NCBI GenBank assembly: GCA_963713085.1
Contig: CAVQKQ010000016.1
Location: 214,982-278,981 of the forward strand
Origin: PFJX01 sp963713085
GTDB taxonomy: Bacteria; Pseudomonadota; Gammaproteobacteria; Burkholderiales; Thiobacillaceae
Direction of reading: 5' to 3'
DNA: 64,000 nucleotides
Shown: positions 34,785 to 42,356 of the stretch, one piece after another
Layout of the letters: each line of letters opens with the position of its first letter
Position numbering within the stretch: the first letter of the stretch is position 1
Position numbers and translations under genes: made by a program
Notes under the pieces: model-generated
Told to the model about the DNA's origin: nothing
Database searches by the model: none
What the model saw: only the letters and a program-made list of their open reading frames with translations

Positions 34785-35228
34785 TCAGTGGTGATCCATC
34801 ATGGCGCTTTTCCTGACCTCGGCCTCGATGGACAGGGTGTGTTTCTTGCCGTGCTTGTCCTTGGCGATCAGGGTGATCGGCACCCTCTCGCCCTCCCTGA
34901 GCGGCGCCTTGATGTCGATGAACATGACGTGGAGCCCACCGGGGGCCAGTTGTACCGTCTCTCCCTTGGGCAGGGCGATCTGATCGACCTGGCGCATCTC
35001 CATGACGCCCTTGTCCATCCGCATGATGTGCAGTTCCAGGGTTTTGGATACCGGGCTGCTGCCGCCGACGATGGCCATATCCGCTTCGGCGGTGAGATCC
35101 ATGAAGCCGCCCGCCACTTGCTGGCCCGGCGCGGTGGCACGGACCCAGGCGTGTTCCACCTTGATGGTATCCGCGCATGCGGGCGTGGCGAGGACCAGGG
35201 CGAGAAGAGCGATTGCGAGGTTGCGCAT
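34785..35228 (-). CDS. PCuAC-type periplasmic copper chaperone
   Basis: A 147-residue secreted protein with signal peptide LAIALLALVLATPACAD. The copper-binding set of the PCuAC family is present: ELHIMRMDKGVMEMRQV followed by GGLHVMFIDIK (His and Met ligands). The C-terminus ends SAMMDHH, which adds possible ligands. PCuAC delivers Cu(I) to the CuA site of cytochrome oxidase. The upstream DNA carries the last codons of a TonB-receptor gene, so a partner receptor was probably lost. Confidence 0.88.
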   Translation of the reverse strand: MRNLAIALLALVLATPACADTIKVEHAWVRATAPGQQVAGGFMDLTAEADMAIVGGSSPVSKTLELHIMRMDKGVMEMRQVDQIALPKGETVQLAPGGLHVMFIDIKAPLREGERVPITLIAKDKHGKKHTLSIEAEVRKSAMMDHH

Positions 35229-35245
35229 GGGTTAACTCCGTCATG

Positions 35246-35338
35246 TCAATTGATGTTGAATGCGATTTTCACCCAGATGAAGCGTCCAGGCCCATAGATT
35301 CTTGCGCCAGCGGACAGGCCGCCGCCGATGGGGATGCG
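35246..35338 (-). pseudogene. C-terminal remnant of a TonB-dependent receptor
   Basis: About 30 codons read RIPIGGGLSAGARIYGPGRF and end WVKIAFNIN before a stop, the pattern of the last strands of a TonB-dependent receptor barrel. The sequence upstream (to 35464) is open but not receptor-like. The fragment lies just ahead of the copper chaperone gene, where TonB-dependent copper receptors are often found. The call rests on a short stretch. Confidence 0.4.
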
Positions 35339-35430
35339 ACAAATTTCCGTATTCACTGGAGAACGAAGATGCCGCCATGCATGTTTGGCGGTAATCGGAA
35401 GGTAGGTTAGGGCATCAGCTTGGTGCCGAT

Positions 35431-35447
35431 TGCACTGAATGGGTGCC
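35431..35447 (+). promoter_or_regulatory. NtrC-type enhancer site
   Basis: TGCACTGAATGGGTGCC matches TGCACY-N5-GGTGCA at 11 of 12 fixed positions. Its centre is about 123 bp upstream of the predicted sigma-54 start. Confidence 0.6.
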
Positions 35448-35535
35448 GGCCAAGCGTCCGACAACGACTGGGCAGCACCTGGAAAAGTCCTTGTAGAATC
35501 AAATAAATCAATGCATTAGAGAATATATACGAGGG

Positions 35536-35551
35536 TGGCATCGATGTTGCT
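35536..35551 (+). promoter_or_regulatory. Sigma-54 promoter of the guanidine/urea cluster
   Basis: TGGCATCGATGTTGCT has the GG-N10-GC spacing and a perfect -12 TTGCT box; the -24 box has TGGCATC for TGGCACG. The predicted start is near 35562. Confidence 0.65.
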
Positions 35552-35562
35552 TTTACTTCCAC

Positions 35563-35592
35563 GAATATTACGAATATTCATTCCGGTAATAT
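35563..35592 (+). promoter_or_regulatory. Candidate operator of the NikR-like regulator
   Basis: Two overlapping dyads are visible. GAATATT-ACG-AATATTC (35563-35579) is a perfect palindrome. ATATTA-N16-TAATAT (35565-35592) is a 28-bp dyad with the same 6-16-6 geometry as the NikR operator GTATGA-N16-TCATAC. It begins at the predicted transcription start, a repressor position. That the RHH protein at 40923 binds it is inference. Confidence 0.5.
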
Positions 35593-35611
35593 CTTTATCA
35601 AGGAGTACACC

Positions 35612-36610
35612 ATGCAAGTGAAACAATTGGGCAGCACGTTGAAAACCTGGCTTACCCGTCTGATGATCCCTGCCGCGGCGGCCTTCGCGGTTACCGCCCA
35701 CGCGGCCGCGCCCCTGAAGATCGGCTACAGCGACTGGCCGGGCTGGGTGGCCTGGCAGGTGGCCATCGACAAGGGTTGGTTCAAGCAGGCCGGCGTGGCG
35801 GTGGATTTCGAGTGGTTCGACTACTCGGCCTCCATGGACGCCTTCGCGGCCGGCAAGATCGACGCCGTGACCATGACCAACGGCGATGCCCTGGTGACCG
35901 GCGCAGCCGGCGGCAAGAGCGTGATGATCATGCTCACCGACTACTCCAATGGCAACGACATGATCGTCGCCAAGCCCGGCATCCGCTCCCTGAAACAGCT
36001 CAAGGGCAAGAAGGTGGCGGTGGAGTTCGGCCTGGTGGAGCACCTGCTGCTGCTGAACGGCCTGAAGAAGGCGGGCATGAAGGAATCCGACGTCAAGCTG
36101 GTCAACGCCAAGACCAACGAGATGCCCCAGGTGCTGGCCACCGGCGACGTCGCCGCCATCGGCGCCTGGCAGCCCATTTCCGGCCAGGCTATGAAATCCC
36201 TGCCGGGCGCCCGTCCGGTCTATACCTCGGCGGACGAGCCGGGCCTGATCTACGACGTGCTGGCCGTCAATCCCGCCAGCGCCAAGCAGCGCAAGGCCGA
36301 TTGGCTCAAGGTGTTGAAGGTCTGGGACCGGGTCGTGAAATACATCGACGACCCCAAGACCCAAGCCGACGCCGTGAAGATCATGGCCGCCCGCGTGGGG
36401 GTCTCCCCGGAAACCTATCTACCTCTGCTCAAGGGCACCAAGCTGCTGAGCCTGGCCGACGGCAAGAAGATCTACGTCAAGGGCACGGGGTTCAAATCCC
36501 TGTACGGCTCCTCCAAGGTGGCCGACGAGTTCAACGTGGCCAACGGCGTCTACAAGTCCGCCCAGGACGTGGACAGCTATCTGGATCCGTCCTTCACCAA
36601 CGCCAAGTGA
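35612..36610 (+). CDS. ABC transporter substrate-binding protein (NitT/TauT type)
   Basis: A 332-residue periplasmic binding protein with signal peptide (MIPAAAAFAVTAHAA). The fold is of the NMT1/SsuA kind: LKIGYSDWPGWVAWQVAIDK at the N-terminus, FAAGKIDAVTMTNGDALVTG and LKGKKVAVEFGLVEHLLL in the first lobe. Its gene is the first of the cluster, with an AAGGAG site. The probable cargo is guanidine, urea or a related compound, judging from the downstream enzymes. Confidence 0.88.
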   Translation: MQVKQLGSTLKTWLTRLMIPAAAAFAVTAHAAAPLKIGYSDWPGWVAWQVAIDKGWFKQAGVAVDFEWFDYSASMDAFAAGKIDAVTMTNGDALVTGAAGGKSVMIMLTDYSNGNDMIVAKPGIRSLKQLKGKKVAVEFGLVEHLLLLNGLKKAGMKESDVKLVNAKTNEMPQVLATGDVAAIGAWQPISGQAMKSLPGARPVYTSADEPGLIYDVLAVNPASAKQRKADWLKVLKVWDRVVKYIDDPKTQADAVKIMAARVGVSPETYLPLLKGTKLLSLADGKKIYVKGTGFKSLYGSSKVADEFNVANGVYKSAQDVDSYLDPSFTNAK

Positions 36611-36645
36611 GCCTTTGAGCAAACTCAACTGACGACGGAGCGGAA

Positions 36646-37614
36646 ATGGAACTGATTGCCCAATGGATCGGAGGACGGATGGACTTCGACGCGCGCAAGC
36701 GCACCCTGTTCGGGATTGGCTCATTTCTGCTGCCGTTGCTGGTTTGGGCTCTGGTCAGCTACCTGCCCTTCGTCTGGCATCCCAAGATCCTGGTGACCGA
36801 TCCGGGCGGCGTGGACTACCTGCAGGTGGGCATGCTGATGGACAAGGCCATGTTCCGGGACGAAGTGGCCAACATGGAGGCGGAACACCTGGCCCCACCG
36901 GTTGGCAGGCCCGCCAATCCCATCTATCTGCCGGCGCCCCATGAAGTGGCACAGGCCTTCTATACCGGCTTCACCAATCCGCCCCAACAGAAAGACGTGC
37001 CCTCGATGCCGGCCAGCCTGTGGCACAGCATCCAGATCATCTTCTGGGGCTTTCTGATTTCGTCGATCATCGGCGTCCCTCTGGGCATCCTGGCCGGCAC
37101 CTATGTCGGCATGGGGCGTCTCTCCGAACCGTTCATCGAATTCTTCCGCTACTTGCCGGCGCCCGCCTTCGGCGCCCTGGCCGTAGCCATACTGGGCATC
37201 TACGACGGTCCGAAGATCGCAATCATCGTCATCGGCACGTTGTTCCAGCAGGTGCTGATCATCGCCAACACCACCCGGAAGCTGGACGCCACCATCCTCG
37301 AGGCTGCCAAGACCCTGGGCACCCGGCGCCTGAAGCTGCTCACCCGGGTGGTGGTGCCCGGCATCCTGCCCGATCTTTACCGGGACCAGCGCATCCTGCT
37401 GGGCTGGGCCTGGACCTATCTGATCGTCGCCGAGCTGATCGGCACCAGCTCCGGCATCACCTGGTTCATCACCCAGCAGGCCCGCTACCAGCACTTCGAC
37501 AACGTCTACGCCGCCATCATGACCATCGGCATCATCGGCTTCGGCACCGACCTGCTCCTGGCTCGCATGGGCCGGCGGCTGTTTCCCTGGGACCGGACCC
37601 AGGACCGGCATTGA
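36646..37614 (+). CDS. ABC transporter permease (NitT/TauT type)
   Basis: A 322-residue inner-membrane permease. A first helix (GSFLLPLLVWALVSYLPF) is followed by an unusually long periplasmic loop of about 85 residues, then five or six helices. The ATPase-contact EAA loop is EAAKTLGTRRLKLLTRVVVP. The long first loop is a known trait of permeases in urea-carboxylase-linked transporters. It works with the binding protein and ATPase on either side. Confidence 0.88.
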   Translation: MELIAQWIGGRMDFDARKRTLFGIGSFLLPLLVWALVSYLPFVWHPKILVTDPGGVDYLQVGMLMDKAMFRDEVANMEAEHLAPPVGRPANPIYLPAPHEVAQAFYTGFTNPPQQKDVPSMPASLWHSIQIIFWGFLISSIIGVPLGILAGTYVGMGRLSEPFIEFFRYLPAPAFGALAVAILGIYDGPKIAIIVIGTLFQQVLIIANTTRKLDATILEAAKTLGTRRLKLLTRVVVPGILPDLYRDQRILLGWAWTYLIVAELIGTSSGITWFITQQARYQHFDNVYAAIMTIGIIGFGTDLLLARMGRRLFPWDRTQDRH

Positions 37615-37618
37615 GATG

Positions 37619-37646
37619 ATGAATAAAGCTACTGCGCACCCCGATT
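37619..37646 (+). repeat. 28-bp dispersed repeat, copy A
   Basis: ATGAATAAAGCTACTGCGC followed by ACCCCGATT. It differs from copy B (42208-42235) at two positions. It starts the 144-base gap between the permease and ATPase genes. Confidence 0.55.
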
Positions 37647-37758
37647 CCGGTCCTGCGATGCTCGCCGTACCAACTGTACGACTGTGCTTCTCGAACCAGA
37701 CTCAGGCCGCTCGCAACGCTTCCTTCACCATCTCAGAACTGCGCAAAAGGAAATAGGC

Positions 37759-38676
37759 ATGAATCTGATGGAACCCGCCTTGCCCAGCCACCTGGACCAG
37801 TCGGACGAGGTCCGGGCCCGGTTCGAACGGATCCGCCAGCGCGAGGTGATCCTGGAGGTGCGCGGCCTGGGCAAGCGATTCCGTTCCGCCCAGGGTGAGG
37901 TGGAGGCCCTGCGCGGCATCGACTTCAGCGTCCGGCGCCGCGAGTTCGTCTGCGTCATCGGCCCCTCCGGTTGCGGCAAGTCCACCCTGATCCGCATCCT
38001 GGCCGGTCTGGACAGCCACACCGCCGGCGAGGCCCTGCTGGACGGCAAACCCATCCAGGGTCCGGGCCAGGACCGGGGCATGGTGTTCCAGGGCTATTCC
38101 CTGTTCCCCTGGCTGACGGTGAAGAAGAATGTCATGTTCGGGCCCCAGATGAACGGCAGGGGCAAGGACGAATCCGAGCGGGACGCCCTGATGTGGCTGG
38201 ACCTGGTGGGCCTCACGAAATTCGCCGATGCCTATCCCCACCAGCTTTCCGGCGGCATGCGCCAGCGCGTCGCCATCGCCCGGGCCCTGGTCAACCAGCC
38301 GCGCATCCTTCTGATGGATGAGCCGTTCGGCGCCCTGGATGCCCAGACCCGCTCCAAGATGCAATCCCACCTGATCGACATCTGGCGGAACATCGACATC
38401 ACCGTGCTGTTCATCACTCATGACCTGGACGAGGCGATCTACCTGGCCGATCGCATCCTGGTGCTCAAGGCCCACCCGGGCGAGGTGCAGGAGGTGATCG
38501 AGGTGCCCGTGCCCCGGCCCCGCACGCCCGGTCAGTTCAACTCCCCCGAATTCCGTGCCACCAAGGCCCGCCTGGAGGAGCTGATCCACCCGGCGGCGGA
38601 GCCTGAGGCCGAGGACGAGCAGGCCGTGAAGCCCCACCTGATCCGCTTCACCGATGTCCACGACAACGTGGAGTGA
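37759..38676 (+). CDS. ABC transporter ATP-binding protein (NitT/TauT type)
   Basis: A 305-residue ATPase read from the ATG at 37759 (AAAAGGAAATAGG upstream). Walker A GPSGCGKSTLIRILAG, Q-loop VFQGYSLFPW, signature LSGGMRQRVAIARAL, Walker B ILLMDEPFGALD and the switch His in FITHDLDEA are all complete. It energises the preceding permease. The last 50 residues form an acidic tail (AEPEAEDEQAVKP) beyond the usual domain. A 144-base gap with a dispersed repeat precedes it. Confidence 0.92.
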   Translation: MNLMEPALPSHLDQSDEVRARFERIRQREVILEVRGLGKRFRSAQGEVEALRGIDFSVRRREFVCVIGPSGCGKSTLIRILAGLDSHTAGEALLDGKPIQGPGQDRGMVFQGYSLFPWLTVKKNVMFGPQMNGRGKDESERDALMWLDLVGLTKFADAYPHQLSGGMRQRVAIARALVNQPRILLMDEPFGALDAQTRSKMQSHLIDIWRNIDITVLFITHDLDEAIYLADRILVLKAHPGEVQEVIEVPVPRPRTPGQFNSPEFRATKARLEELIHPAAEPEAEDEQAVKPHLIRFTDVHDNVE

Positions 38677-38680
38677 CGTG

Positions 38681-39451
38681 ATGCGCTGGTCCGATCTCAC
38701 CTGGTCCGAAATCCCCGACGTGTTGGCCCGTTGCGGTAAGGCCGCAATCCTGCCGGTAGGTGCCACCGAGCAGCACGGCCCGCACCTGGGCACCGGCGTG
38801 GATTTCGTGATTGCGGAAAAACTCTGTGCCGCCGTCGCCGCCCGAACCGGCGTGCCCATGCTGCCCACCCTGCCCTACGGTTGCTCGCTGGGCCACAGCC
38901 GGCGCTGGCCCGGCACCCTGGCCCTGCCACCGACCACGCTGATCCAGGTGGTCAAGGAGGTCGGCGACTGGGCCTACCACAGCGGCATCCGCCGGCTGTT
39001 CATCGTCAACGCCCACGTCACCAACGCGGCGCCCCTGCGCTGCGCCCTGGAGATGCTGCGCGCCGAACACGATGACCTGATGGTCGCGGTGATCAACACC
39101 GCCACCGTCAGCGAGCGGGTGCGCCAGTTCCACTTCGCCGACGCCGTCGACTGGCATGCCAACGACGCCGAGACCTCGATCATGCTGGCCATCTCCCCGA
39201 ACTCGGTGCGCCCGGACAAGCTGACCGAGGCCGACGACCCGGACCGTACCTGCGGCTGCGTATTCGCCCACCCGGTCAACCGCACCAGCCTGAACGGCGT
39301 CACCGGCACGCCCAGCCTGGCCAGCGTCGACAAGGGCCGGGTCTGGTTCGACTGGCTGGCCACCGACCTGGCCGAACTCATTTCCCGGGGCTGCTCTGAG
39401 GACCCGCCACTGCCCTATTCCTATTACGAGGCCGCTTGTCCGCCCCGTTAA
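38681..39451 (+). CDS. Creatininase-family amidohydrolase
   Basis: A 256-residue member of the creatininase family. The metal site is visible: E30 and H32 in GATEQHGPH, D41 in GTGVDF, and H112 in VNAHVTN. The position that is Glu122 in true creatininase (two after that His) is Thr114 here; a later Glu lies in WHANDAETSIML. The fold should bind two metals and hydrolyse an amide or cyclic amidine. The missing Glu argues that the substrate is not simply creatinine. The cluster suggests a guanidino or ureido compound. Confidence 0.82.
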   Translation: MRWSDLTWSEIPDVLARCGKAAILPVGATEQHGPHLGTGVDFVIAEKLCAAVAARTGVPMLPTLPYGCSLGHSRRWPGTLALPPTTLIQVVKEVGDWAYHSGIRRLFIVNAHVTNAAPLRCALEMLRAEHDDLMVAVINTATVSERVRQFHFADAVDWHANDAETSIMLAISPNSVRPDKLTEADDPDRTCGCVFAHPVNRTSLNGVTGTPSLASVDKGRVWFDWLATDLAELISRGCSEDPPLPYSYYEAACPPR

Positions 39452-39472
39452 ACCACGCATCAAGGAACCAAC

Positions 39473-40888
39473 ATGAACCAGATCGACGACACCGCCGTAC
39501 TCGACAAGCCCAGCCAGACCGTCCCGGCCGAATCGGCCGAGGCGGTCGCCCGCCAGCAACGCGAACTTACCGACAACGGCGTGAAGTACTGCATCGGCGC
39601 CTACGTCGACATCCACGGTGTGCCCAAGGCCAAGGTGGTGCCCATCGCCCACCTCGGCCACATGGCCAAGGGTTCCGAGCGCTACACCGGCTATGCCCTG
39701 GACGGCCTCGGCCAGGCGCCCAACGACGACGAGCTGACCTCTGTGCCCGACCTGGACCGCGCCATCCAGCTGCCCTGGGAACCCAAGATCGCCTGGATTC
39801 CCGCCGACAACCACTTCCAGGGCAAGCCCTACGCGCTCAACACGCGCGTGGCGCTCAAGAACCAGCTGGCCAAGGCCGCCGAGCTGGGCTACGGCATGAA
39901 CCTGGGCATCGAATGCGAGATCTTCCTGTTGAAGCAGAACGAGGACGGCAGCCTCTCGGTGCCCATCGCCGACGACAAGCTGACCAAGCCGTGCTACGAC
40001 GTGCGCGGCTTCGTCGACAACTTCTCCTGGTTGGACAAGATGGCCACCTCCATCAACGACCTGGGCTGGGACCTGTATTCCTTCGACCACGAGGACGCCA
40101 ACGGCCAGTTCGAATTCGACTTCAACTACGCCGACGCCCTGACCACCTGCGACCGGCTCACCTTCTTCCGCTTCATGGCCAAGCACTACGCCAAGGAGGA
40201 AGGGCTGCTCGCCACCATGATGCCCAAGCCCTTTGCCGACAAGACCGGCAACGGCGCCCATTTCAATATGTCGCTCTACGACCTGGAAAGCGGCGGCAAT
40301 CTGTTCGCCTGCGCGCCCAAGGACGATCCCCACGGAATCGGCCTGACGCCCCTGGGCTATAGCTTCGTTGCCGGCATCCTCAAGCACGGCCGCGCCCTGT
40401 GCGCCGTGTTCGCCCCCACCGTGAACAGCTACAAGCGCCTGGTGCGGCGTGGCGCCATGAGCTACTTCTCGTGGGCGCCGGTGTTCAACTCCTGGGGCTC
40501 CAACAACCGCACCAACTCGGTCCGCATCCCGGCCGGCGGCGGCCGCTGCGAATCGCGCAACGCCGACGGCGCGGTCAATCCCTACCTGGCCGCCACCCTG
40601 GTGCTGGCCGCCGGCCTGGAAGGTGTGCGCGAAGGCCTGGACCCGGGCAAGCCCAACGAGGACAACCTGTACGCCATCAGCGACATGGAACGGCGCGACC
40701 GGGGCATCGAGTTCCTGCCCCAGACCCTGCAGGAGGCGGTGGCCGCCTTCGCCGCCGATCCCCTGGTGGAGGCCACCCTGGGCAAGGAGCTGCGGGACGA
40801 GTTCATCCGCTACAAGACCGAGGAATGGGAGGCCTACCACCTCTCCGTTTCGAAGTGGGAAGTCGAGCGCTACAGCTACATGTTTTAA
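39473..40888 (+). CDS. Glutamine-synthetase-like ligase (GlnT type)
   Basis: A 471-residue member of the glutamine-synthetase superfamily, of the GlnT/type III group. The metal/glutamate sites are LGIECEIFLLKQNED, SFDHEDANGQFEFDF and KTGNGAHFNMSLYD, and the ATP/phosphate-site stretch is NNRTNSVRIPAGGG. It lacks the adenylylation-loop signature of GlnA. It could capture the ammonia released by the downstream hydrolases, or ligate glutamate to another amine. Its place inside the cluster favours a dedicated role rather than housekeeping synthesis. Confidence 0.82.
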   Translation: MNQIDDTAVLDKPSQTVPAESAEAVARQQRELTDNGVKYCIGAYVDIHGVPKAKVVPIAHLGHMAKGSERYTGYALDGLGQAPNDDELTSVPDLDRAIQLPWEPKIAWIPADNHFQGKPYALNTRVALKNQLAKAAELGYGMNLGIECEIFLLKQNEDGSLSVPIADDKLTKPCYDVRGFVDNFSWLDKMATSINDLGWDLYSFDHEDANGQFEFDFNYADALTTCDRLTFFRFMAKHYAKEEGLLATMMPKPFADKTGNGAHFNMSLYDLESGGNLFACAPKDDPHGIGLTPLGYSFVAGILKHGRALCAVFAPTVNSYKRLVRRGAMSYFSWAPVFNSWGSNNRTNSVRIPAGGGRCESRNADGAVNPYLAATLVLAAGLEGVREGLDPGKPNEDNLYAISDMERRDRGIEFLPQTLQEAVAAFAADPLVEATLGKELRDEFIRYKTEEWEAYHLSVSKWEVERYSYMF

Positions 40889-40922
40889 CCGAGAAGCCAA
40901 CCAGTAATCACGGAGGGATAAG

Positions 40923-41363
40923 GTGTCCACCCCCGTCAGCCGCATCAGCATCTCGCTGCCCCCGGACCTGCTGGCCGAACTGGACCGCATGGTGGAGAGC
41001 AGGGGCTACGGCAGCCGCTCCCAGGCCATCGGCGAGATGGTCAACTACCAGCTGGCCGAGCATAAGCGGGCCCTGGGCAACGAGGTCATGGCCGGCACCA
41101 TCACCCTGCTCTACAACCGCGCCACCCGGGGGCTGCAGGGCCGGCTGGCGGACATCCAGTACCAGCACATCGCCGAGGTCATCAGCTCCCTGCACGTGCA
41201 CCTGACCGAGGACCAGATGCTGGAAGTGGTCCTGGTCCAGGGGCCCGCAGCCAAGCTCCAGGCCATCGCCAACGAGCTGATCACCCTGCGCGGCATCATC
41301 ACCGGCCGGCTGCAGTTGCTGGCGGCGGCAATCCCCCCGCTGCACGCTCCGGCCGGCCATTGA
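40923..41363 (+). CDS. NikR-like ribbon-helix-helix regulator with altered metal site
   Basis: A 146-residue protein, GTG start with a GGAGGG site. Residues 1-48 form a ribbon-helix-helix (SRISISLPPDLLAELDRMV...GYGSRSQAIGEMV). Residues about 55-138 match the ACT-like metal domain of NikR. H91 and H93 (LHVHL) keep two nickel ligands, but the positions of E. coli H76 and C95 are Y80 and M99. High-affinity square-planar nickel binding is therefore unlikely. It probably regulates its own cluster through the dyad at 35563-35592. The ligand is unknown. Confidence 0.85.
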   Translation: MSTPVSRISISLPPDLLAELDRMVESRGYGSRSQAIGEMVNYQLAEHKRALGNEVMAGTITLLYNRATRGLQGRLADIQYQHIAEVISSLHVHLTEDQMLEVVLVQGPAAKLQAIANELITLRGIITGRLQLLAAAIPPLHAPAGH

Positions 41364-41374
41364 AAGGAATCGTC

Positions 41375-42211
41375 ATGGACCATCCCGAACTTGCTTTGGA
41401 TAATCCGCCCGCCACGGGTTTGCCCGACTCGCCGGTGGATGCGCCCGAACACTGGCGCCACTTTCCTGCCAACCTCGCCCCCGAACTGCCGGCCGACAAG
41501 GTGCTGTTCTCCGAACTGGTGCCCGGCGGCGGGCACTGGTCCTACCGCCTGCCGCGCGGCGTAACCCTGCGCATCATGGCGCTGGATGCCGGCGCCAACC
41601 TGTCCCTGGTGCTGTATTCGGCCCAGGAGAAGCTGGAGCGCTACAACCTGCCCGATTCTCTCAAGGCCCAGCACACCGCCCACTACACCAAGGGCCATGT
41701 CCTGATGAGCGACATGGGCCGGGCCATGGCCTCCATCACCGCCGACAGCCTGGGCTGGCACGACCCGTTGGGCCTGCTGCTCGACAACCGGCTGATGCAG
41801 GAGAAGTACGGCGACCACGCCTACCAGCAATACCGCAACGGCATGTACCGCTCCGGCCGCGACGGCCTGCTGATCGAGATCGGCAAGTACGGCCTGGCCA
41901 AGCGCGACCTGGTGGCCCCGGTGAACTTCTTCAGCAAGGTGGCAGTGGACCAGGAGGGCCGCTTCCGCTTCGCACCGAACCACGCCAAGGCGGGCGACTA
42001 CGTGGACCTGCGCCTGGACATGGACGTGCTGGTCGCCTTCTCCGCCGCGCCCCATCCCTTGGACCCCAATCCGGCCTACGCCCCCGGCAAGGTGGGTATG
42101 GCGGCCTGGCGCTCCGGGCCCGCGCCAAAGGACGACTACTGCCGCGCCTTCCGGCCCGAGAACGCCCGGGCCCTGCATAACAGCGACATGCTCTATCTGG
42201 CGGGTTTATGA
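41375..42211 (+). CDS. DUF1989 protein 1 (urea-amidolyase-associated / carboxyguanidine deiminase subunit)
   Basis: A 278-residue DUF1989 protein. The ATG at 41375 follows GAAAGGAAT. It contains YRLPRGVTLRIMALDAGANL, GWHDPLGLLLD and LVAPVNFFSKVAVD, which parallel the partner gene product. In other bacteria the DUF1989 pair next to a urea-carboxylase-like enzyme is CgdAB, which removes ammonia from carboxyguanidine to give allophanate. Assignment to a specific subunit is not possible by eye. Confidence 0.82.
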   Translation: MDHPELALDNPPATGLPDSPVDAPEHWRHFPANLAPELPADKVLFSELVPGGGHWSYRLPRGVTLRIMALDAGANLSLVLYSAQEKLERYNLPDSLKAQHTAHYTKGHVLMSDMGRAMASITADSLGWHDPLGLLLDNRLMQEKYGDHAYQQYRNGMYRSGRDGLLIEIGKYGLAKRDLVAPVNFFSKVAVDQEGRFRFAPNHAKAGDYVDLRLDMDVLVAFSAAPHPLDPNPAYAPGKVGMAAWRSGPAPKDDYCRAFRPENARALHNSDMLYLAGL

Positions 42212-42235
42212 ATAAATCTACTGCGCGCCCCGATT
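42208..42235 (+). repeat. 28-bp dispersed repeat, copy B
   Basis: ATGAATAAATCTACTGCGC followed by GCCCCGATT. It begins in the last codons of the first DUF1989 gene and opens the 145-base gap before the second. After 28 bases it diverges from copy A. Confidence 0.55.
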
Positions 42236-42356
42236 GCTGCGTCGGGCGGTGCTCGCTCCTCACCTATCCACTTGATATGTCTCGTCGCTGCGCTCCGTCC
42301 GCCTTGCACTCGGGCCGCACGCTACGATTTCTTCACAAACCCTTCGGAGACCGGAT

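Larger units (their letters stand above)
35339..35611 (+). promoter_or_regulatory. Regulatory region of the guanidine/urea cluster
   Basis: This gap holds no gene but a dense set of sites: an NtrC-like enhancer (35431-35447), a sigma-54 promoter (35536-35551) and a NikR-type dyad (35563-35592). The leader from the predicted start to the ATG at 35612 is about 50 bases. I looked for a guanidine-I or mini-ykkC riboswitch and found no match to their conserved segments. Confidence 0.6.
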
